Positions 21,558-24,707 of a stretch of 24,707 bases of DNA are shown piece by piece; position 1 is the first letter of the stretch; every line of letters begins with the position of its first letter. The stretch spans positions 1 through 24,707 of the forward strand of contig JAEYVE010000300.1 of assembly GCA_023432025.1 (NCBI GenBank), in the 5' to 3' direction. This DNA is from Pseudomonadota bacterium (GTDB lineage: Bacteria; Myxococcota_A; Polyangia; Polyangiales; Polyangiaceae). The translations under genes and the position numbers were made by a program. The notes under the pieces were generated by a model. It searched no databases, had not been told where the DNA came from, and saw only the letters and a program-made list of their open reading frames with translations.

Positions 21558-22883
21558 ATGGCTTTTTCGAGCTTCAAAAGCGCCTCGGCGCAGTTTCGGT
21601 TCGGCTTTCTTGCAGCGATGGTCGGCGCGTCTGCCCTCGCGGTCGGCTGTGGCAGTAGCGACAACGGGCGTTCGCGAGGCGCCGACGGGAACGGCAGCGG
21701 CGGCACCGGCACCGGCGGCGTCATCCTGGGCACCGGCAGCGGTCCCGCGCAGCCGGGCACCGGCGGTGCGGGCCTGGACGGCACGGGAAATAGCCCGGGG
21801 GCCGGCGGCGGCACGTACTGCCAGGACTCCGAGCTGAACTTCGAGCCGCAAACGCCGACCGTGCTCGTGTTGGTCGATCGTTCGAGCAGCATGTTCCAGG
21901 GACAAACGCAGTTCTGGAACTCGCTGAAGGAGGCGGTGCTGCCGGTCATCGAAAACCTGCAGTCGGACGTTCGCTTCGGCTTTGCGAGCTACACGGGCAG
22001 CAACTCGAGCTGCGTCGGACTGAGCACGCCGACGCCGTTCGCCACGGACAACTACGAGGTGGTCAAAGCCGCCTATGACGCGCTGGGCGCGCCGAGCGAA
22101 AAAGGGGAGACCCCGACGGCGCTGGCCATCGAGCAAGCCGCGGAGCTCCTCTTGGGCGATACGGAGCCGGGAGATCGCTACATTTTGCTGGTCACCGACG
22201 GAGAGCCAGACTTCTGCGACGATCCGCATGCGCCATGCGCAGCGGACGCGCTCATCGCGTCGCTGCAGCTCGCTTCCGCAAAGGGCGTGCGCACATTGGT
22301 GTTCGGCATCGAAAACCCCGACATCCGAAACCCGCAGTGGTTCGACTACTACGCGCAGGCCGGCATGGGCGAGTTGCCGAGCTGGGCGGATGGCGTGCAG
22401 GGCGCGACGGCGGGTCAGCACTCGGGCACGCTCGATGGCCCCTGCAAGGGCATCGCGCAGTGGGCGCGCTATCGCACGGAAAACGGTAACGCTCCGCCGC
22501 CCGATAACGAAGGGTGCCCGCACGACTACATGTCGACTCCGCCGTACTTCTGCTTCCTGCCTGCCGGCAAGTACAGCGAAGCGGGTGGCACGGCGACGGC
22601 GTTCTTGAGCACGGACACCATGGAGCTCGCGAACCGCATTGCTTCGACGGTGTCGGGCCTCAAGTCCTGCACGTTCGATCTCGGCGGGGAGCTCCAAATC
22701 AAGCCTGGCTCAGAGGGTACCGGCGACGTTTTCATCAACGACGTCGTCCTGCCGAAGGACCAGTGGGAAATGACGAACGGCACCGTCATCACGCTCCAGG
22801 GCGAAGCGTGCACGCTCTGGCAGGCACCGGAGTCCAACAAGTTCTTTGCTGGCTTCCCGTGTGACGTGATCATCCTCAAGTAA
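21558..22883 (+). CDS. Von Willebrand factor A domain lipoprotein
   Basis: 441 residues. The signal peptide ends LAVGC (lipobox, Cys31). A linker rich in GG-T/S/P repeats (about 35-85) leads to a VWA domain starting TPTVLVLVDRSSSM. The metal-ion-dependent adhesion site is intact at DxSxS (Asp107, Ser109, Ser111), with a Thr in the following GETPTALAI block and the Asp of LLVTDGEPDF. The rest (about 290-441) has several Cys and ends in a beta-rich segment, SCTFDLGG...VFINDVVLP...ACTLWQ, which I associate with myxobacterial VWA lipoproteins. It is predicted to be a membrane-anchored adhesion or binding protein facing outward or to the periplasm. The ATG has GGGAG only one base upstream, too close to be ideal, so the exact start is a little uncertain. 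Confidence 0.87.
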   Translation: MAFSSFKSASAQFRFGFLAAMVGASALAVGCGSSDNGRSRGADGNGSGGTGTGGVILGTGSGPAQPGTGGAGLDGTGNSPGAGGGTYCQDSELNFEPQTPTVLVLVDRSSSMFQGQTQFWNSLKEAVLPVIENLQSDVRFGFASYTGSNSSCVGLSTPTPFATDNYEVVKAAYDALGAPSEKGETPTALAIEQAAELLLGDTEPGDRYILLVTDGEPDFCDDPHAPCAADALIASLQLASAKGVRTLVFGIENPDIRNPQWFDYYAQAGMGELPSWADGVQGATAGQHSGTLDGPCKGIAQWARYRTENGNAPPPDNEGCPHDYMSTPPYFCFLPAGKYSEAGGTATAFLSTDTMELANRIASTVSGLKSCTFDLGGELQIKPGSEGTGDVFINDVVLPKDQWEMTNGTVITLQGEACTLWQAPESNKFFAGFPCDVIILK

Positions 22884-22898
22884 GCGACGCGCGCTTCG

Positions 22899-22937
22899 CG
22901 GGCTCGGCTTCGCCCTCTTCAAAGGCGGCCGAGCCCG
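22899..22937 (+). terminator. Hairpin after the VWA gene, probable terminator
   Basis: CGGGCTCGGC (22899-22908) pairs perfectly with GCCGAGCCCG (22928-22937); inside it CGCC (22911-22914) pairs with GGCG (22924-22927). It begins 16 bases after the stop. The nearest T-run (six T, 22955-22960) is 17 bases downstream, so efficiency is uncertain. Confidence 0.6.
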
Positions 22938-23090
22938 TCGTCATTTCGGTCGCTCTTTTTTGGGGGCGGCGGAGTGCGTCGTCGTTCGGTCGCTCCCGCG
23001 CTGGGGCAAAGCGCGCCGGAGTGCGCCTCGGCTGGCCCGCGGGAGCGGACGTTTTTCGCGCCTCTCCGCCGAGGCCCCGTTTCGGAAACG

Positions 23091-23112
23091 ACGAACGACG
23101 TACGTCGTTCGT
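23091..23112. promoter_or_regulatory. Perfect 22-base palindrome, possible operator
   Basis: ACGAACGACGT is followed directly by its exact reverse complement ACGTCGTTCGT with no spacer. A loop-less palindrome of this size fits a dimeric regulator site better than a terminator. It lies about 270 bases before the next start codon and shares the CGAACGA half-site with the inverted repeat at 5844-5863. Confidence 0.5.
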
Positions 23113-23380
23113 TCGCGCCTTTACGTTTGCTCGGGAACCTCGACGCTTTGGCGCTGTCACTTCGAGAGAGCGACATCGACGCCCGTTTCGCACGAACGCG
23201 CGGACGTCGGGACCACTCTCCGCGGCTTTCCCGTGAAGTGGGCGCGCTCGAAACCCAGCGTTCGTGAACGAGGACGTGCTCGTTTCTGCGTGCGTGAGCG
23301 AAAGCTCGCGAACGGGGACTTGCGCCCAAGTGTGCCGAGTGACGTGCGTCGCGCGGCTCTGAACGAACCAGGAGCGATTC

Positions 23381-24707
23381 ATGAGCAAGAGCAAACGAAG
23401 CGAATGGGTGGAAATCGTCGTCACGTGGGGCGATCAGGTTTTGTCCGTCGAGCACGTCGCGGTGAGCGAGCTTCAGTCGGGGCGCGCCTACTGCCTCGGA
23501 ACCGACGCGGAGTGCGACTTCGTGATCGCCGAGAAGACGCTCGATTCCGCGCGCTTTGCGTTGGTTCACGCAGAACGCGACCGTGTGTACGTGCGCGCGC
23601 CCGCTGGTTGCCGCTCGTTTTCGGCGGAGCCGCTGTCGAACGACGCGCCGCTGGAAGTGACGAGCGCGCAGGAGATGGAGCTCGATCGCGTGAAATCCGT
23701 TCGCGTGGAGCTCGGTGAAATTGCGTTTCTGGTGCGCTTGGCGCCACCGGAGGTGGCGCCGAGCGTGGCGCTCGTCGAGCGCGTGGACCGCAACGTGTGC
23801 ACGTCGTTCTTGTCGACGTTCGGCGCGGCGGCGGCGCTGTTCGGCGCGATGGCGTTCGCTTCGCCGCCGCTGTGGGCGAGCGAAGAAGGCGACATGACGC
23901 GCGAGCGGCTGCTCTTGATTTCGCAGTACCTGGAGGCGTCGGCTTTGCGCGAAGAAAAGCGCGAGCCCGCGGAAACGGGCAGCGACGCCTCGAGCGCCGG
24001 CGCCGGCGCGCCGGCGCCGGAAGTCACCACCCTCGAACGGGCGGCTTCAGGAACGGCGGGCGGCCCGAAGCGTTCGGCGGAGGCGGGGCCGTCCCGCGCA
24101 GACGTGCTGGCGGAGGCTCGCTCCGGCGGAATGATTGCGCTCTTGAACGCGGCGCCGGGCGCGCTGCCCGTTTCGTGGGGCAACGTCCCTTCGGCGGGGC
24201 AGCTGGCTCTGGCGGACGCTGGAATGTTCGGCGGCGGGCTCGGCGAATCCATCGGCATGGGCTCGCTCGGCGTTGGAGACGGCTCCGGCGGCCCCGGGGG
24301 CACCGGCTATGGCATCAACGGCATTGGCGGCGGACTCGCTGGACCCGGGGGCGTAGGCGGGCCGGGAGGGCCCGGGGGCTGGGGCAACGGTGGTCGATTG
24401 GGCGGCAGCGGTTACAAGAGCTCGGGGGTGCCCAAGCTTCGCGTCGCTAGCGTGAACGTGAGCGGGCGAATGCCCCCCGAGGTGATTCAACGCATCGTGC
24501 GCCAGAACTTCGGCCGGATGCGCATGTGCTACGAGCAGGGCCTCGCACGCAACCCGAACCTCGAGGGGCGTGTCGAGGTGCGCTTTCTCATCGGCAGTGA
24601 CGGCCGCGTGACGAGCGCGTCGAACGGAGGCTCGACCCTGCCCGACGGGCGAGTCGCCAGCTGCGTGGTGTCGGTGTTTTACGGTATCGGTTTTCCGGCA
24701 CCGGAGA
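23381..24707 (+). CDS. Membrane protein with AgmX/PglI C-terminal domain, cut by window edge
   Basis: 442 codons are visible from the ATG at 23381 (GGAG 6 bases upstream), with no stop before the edge. Residues about 10-85 resemble a weak FHA-like domain (YCLGTDAECDFVI..., ARFALVHAERDRVYVRAP) but lack a clear phosphothreonine-binding core. One hydrophobic segment (about 143-165, FLSTFGAAAALFGAMAFASP) would span the membrane. An Ala/Glu/Ser-rich stretch and a Gly-rich region (about 285-345) follow, then the AgmX/PglI C-terminal domain (about 350 onward): MPPEVIQRIVRQNFGRMRMCY, NPNLEGRVEVRFLIG, ASCVVSVFYGIGFP. AgmX and PglI are linked to adventurous gliding in Myxococcus; the domain is TonB-C-like, periplasmic, and widespread in myxobacteria. 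The domain is secure; a gliding role for this copy is inferred only. Confidence 0.85.
   Translation, partial: MSKSKRSEWVEIVVTWGDQVLSVEHVAVSELQSGRAYCLGTDAECDFVIAEKTLDSARFALVHAERDRVYVRAPAGCRSFSAEPLSNDAPLEVTSAQEMELDRVKSVRVELGEIAFLVRLAPPEVAPSVALVERVDRNVCTSFLSTFGAAAALFGAMAFASPPLWASEEGDMTRERLLLISQYLEASALREEKREPAETGSDASSAGAGAPAPEVTTLERAASGTAGGPKRSAEAGPSRADVLAEARSGGMIALLNAAPGALPVSWGNVPSAGQLALADAGMFGGGLGESIGMGSLGVGDGSGGPGGTGYGINGIGGGLAGPGGVGGPGGPGGWGNGGRLGGSGYKSSGVPKLRVASVNVSGRMPPEVIQRIVRQNFGRMRMCYEQGLARNPNLEGRVEVRFLIGSDGRVTSASNGGSTLPDGRVASCVVSVFYGIGFPAPE

Larger units (their letters stand above)
22884..23380. other. Intergenic region before the AgmX/PglI-type gene
   Basis: 497 bases with no credible gene; the several frames crossing it have shadow-like composition. 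It contains the VWA terminator hairpin, a perfect 22-base palindrome at 23091-23112, the motif CGTTCGTGAACG at 23259-23270, and an overlapping inverted repeat AACGAG...CTCGTT at 23267-23284. GGAG at 23371-23374 serves the next gene. Confidence 0.5.

Noticed and set aside
22960..23718. 252-codon plus-strand frame covering the 22-base palindrome
   Set aside because: It is Arg/Ser-rich, overlaps the AgmX/PglI-type gene in another frame, and has no start signal or motif.
1..24707. tRNA, rRNA or classical riboswitch
   Set aside because: No cloverleaf with a T-loop GTTCRA pattern, rRNA segment or known riboswitch core was recognised by eye on either strand; a covariance-model scan was not possible.

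Overview
The window is very GC-rich, uses GTG as well as ATG starts, and carries an unusual density of lipoproteins with long Gly/Thr/Ala linkers and Cys-rich domains. Together with an AgmX/PglI-type C-terminal domain, a fibro-slime protein, a PPi-type phosphofructokinase and paired GH9 cellulases, this points to a myxobacterium, most likely a cellulose-degrading member of the Polyangiales. That placement is inferred from gene content; no rRNA or tRNA gene is present to confirm it.

Region by region. (1) 1-680 (-): a Gly-rich lipoprotein cut by the left edge, then about 630 bases of non-coding DNA holding small repeats and a palindrome. (2) 1309-4440 (+): a secreted lysozyme-like protein, then nagZ and an aspartoacylase 13 bases apart, which looks like a wall-turnover plus amide-hydrolysis group. 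(3) 4487-5764 (-): a phosphofructokinase with PPi-type motifs. (4) 6149-16433 (+): the main feature, a cellulose-use locus. It encodes a Cip1-like lipoprotein, a translationally coupled fibro-slime lipoprotein, a GH9 glucanase, a small CBM11-like lipoprotein, a second GH9 enzyme with CBM4/9-like and Ig-like domains, and a cytoplasmic GH94 cellobiose phosphorylase. Strong hairpin terminators separate the later genes. (5) 16585-19019 (-): an SBF-like transporter, a Cys-rich lipoprotein and a HemJ-like membrane protein. (6) 19125-19961 (+): a RAYT/TnpA-REP-like protein whose HUH and Tyr positions look lost. (7) 19973-21037 (-): a lipoprotein of a conserved but unnamed family. (8) 21558-22883 (+): a VWA lipoprotein. 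(9) 23381-right edge (+): a membrane protein with a weak FHA-like N-terminus and an AgmX/PglI C-terminal domain.

How the parts may work together: all five secreted proteins of the cellulose locus carry a candidate lipobox, so cellulose would be bound and cut by membrane-anchored proteins instead of a free or scaffolded (cellulosomal) system. The CBM4-Ig-GH9 order resembles clostridial cellobiohydrolases, which would feed cellobiose to the cytoplasmic phosphorylase. No sugar importer is visible in the window. Separately, the lysozyme-like protein and NagZ could act on successive stages of peptidoglycan breakdown.
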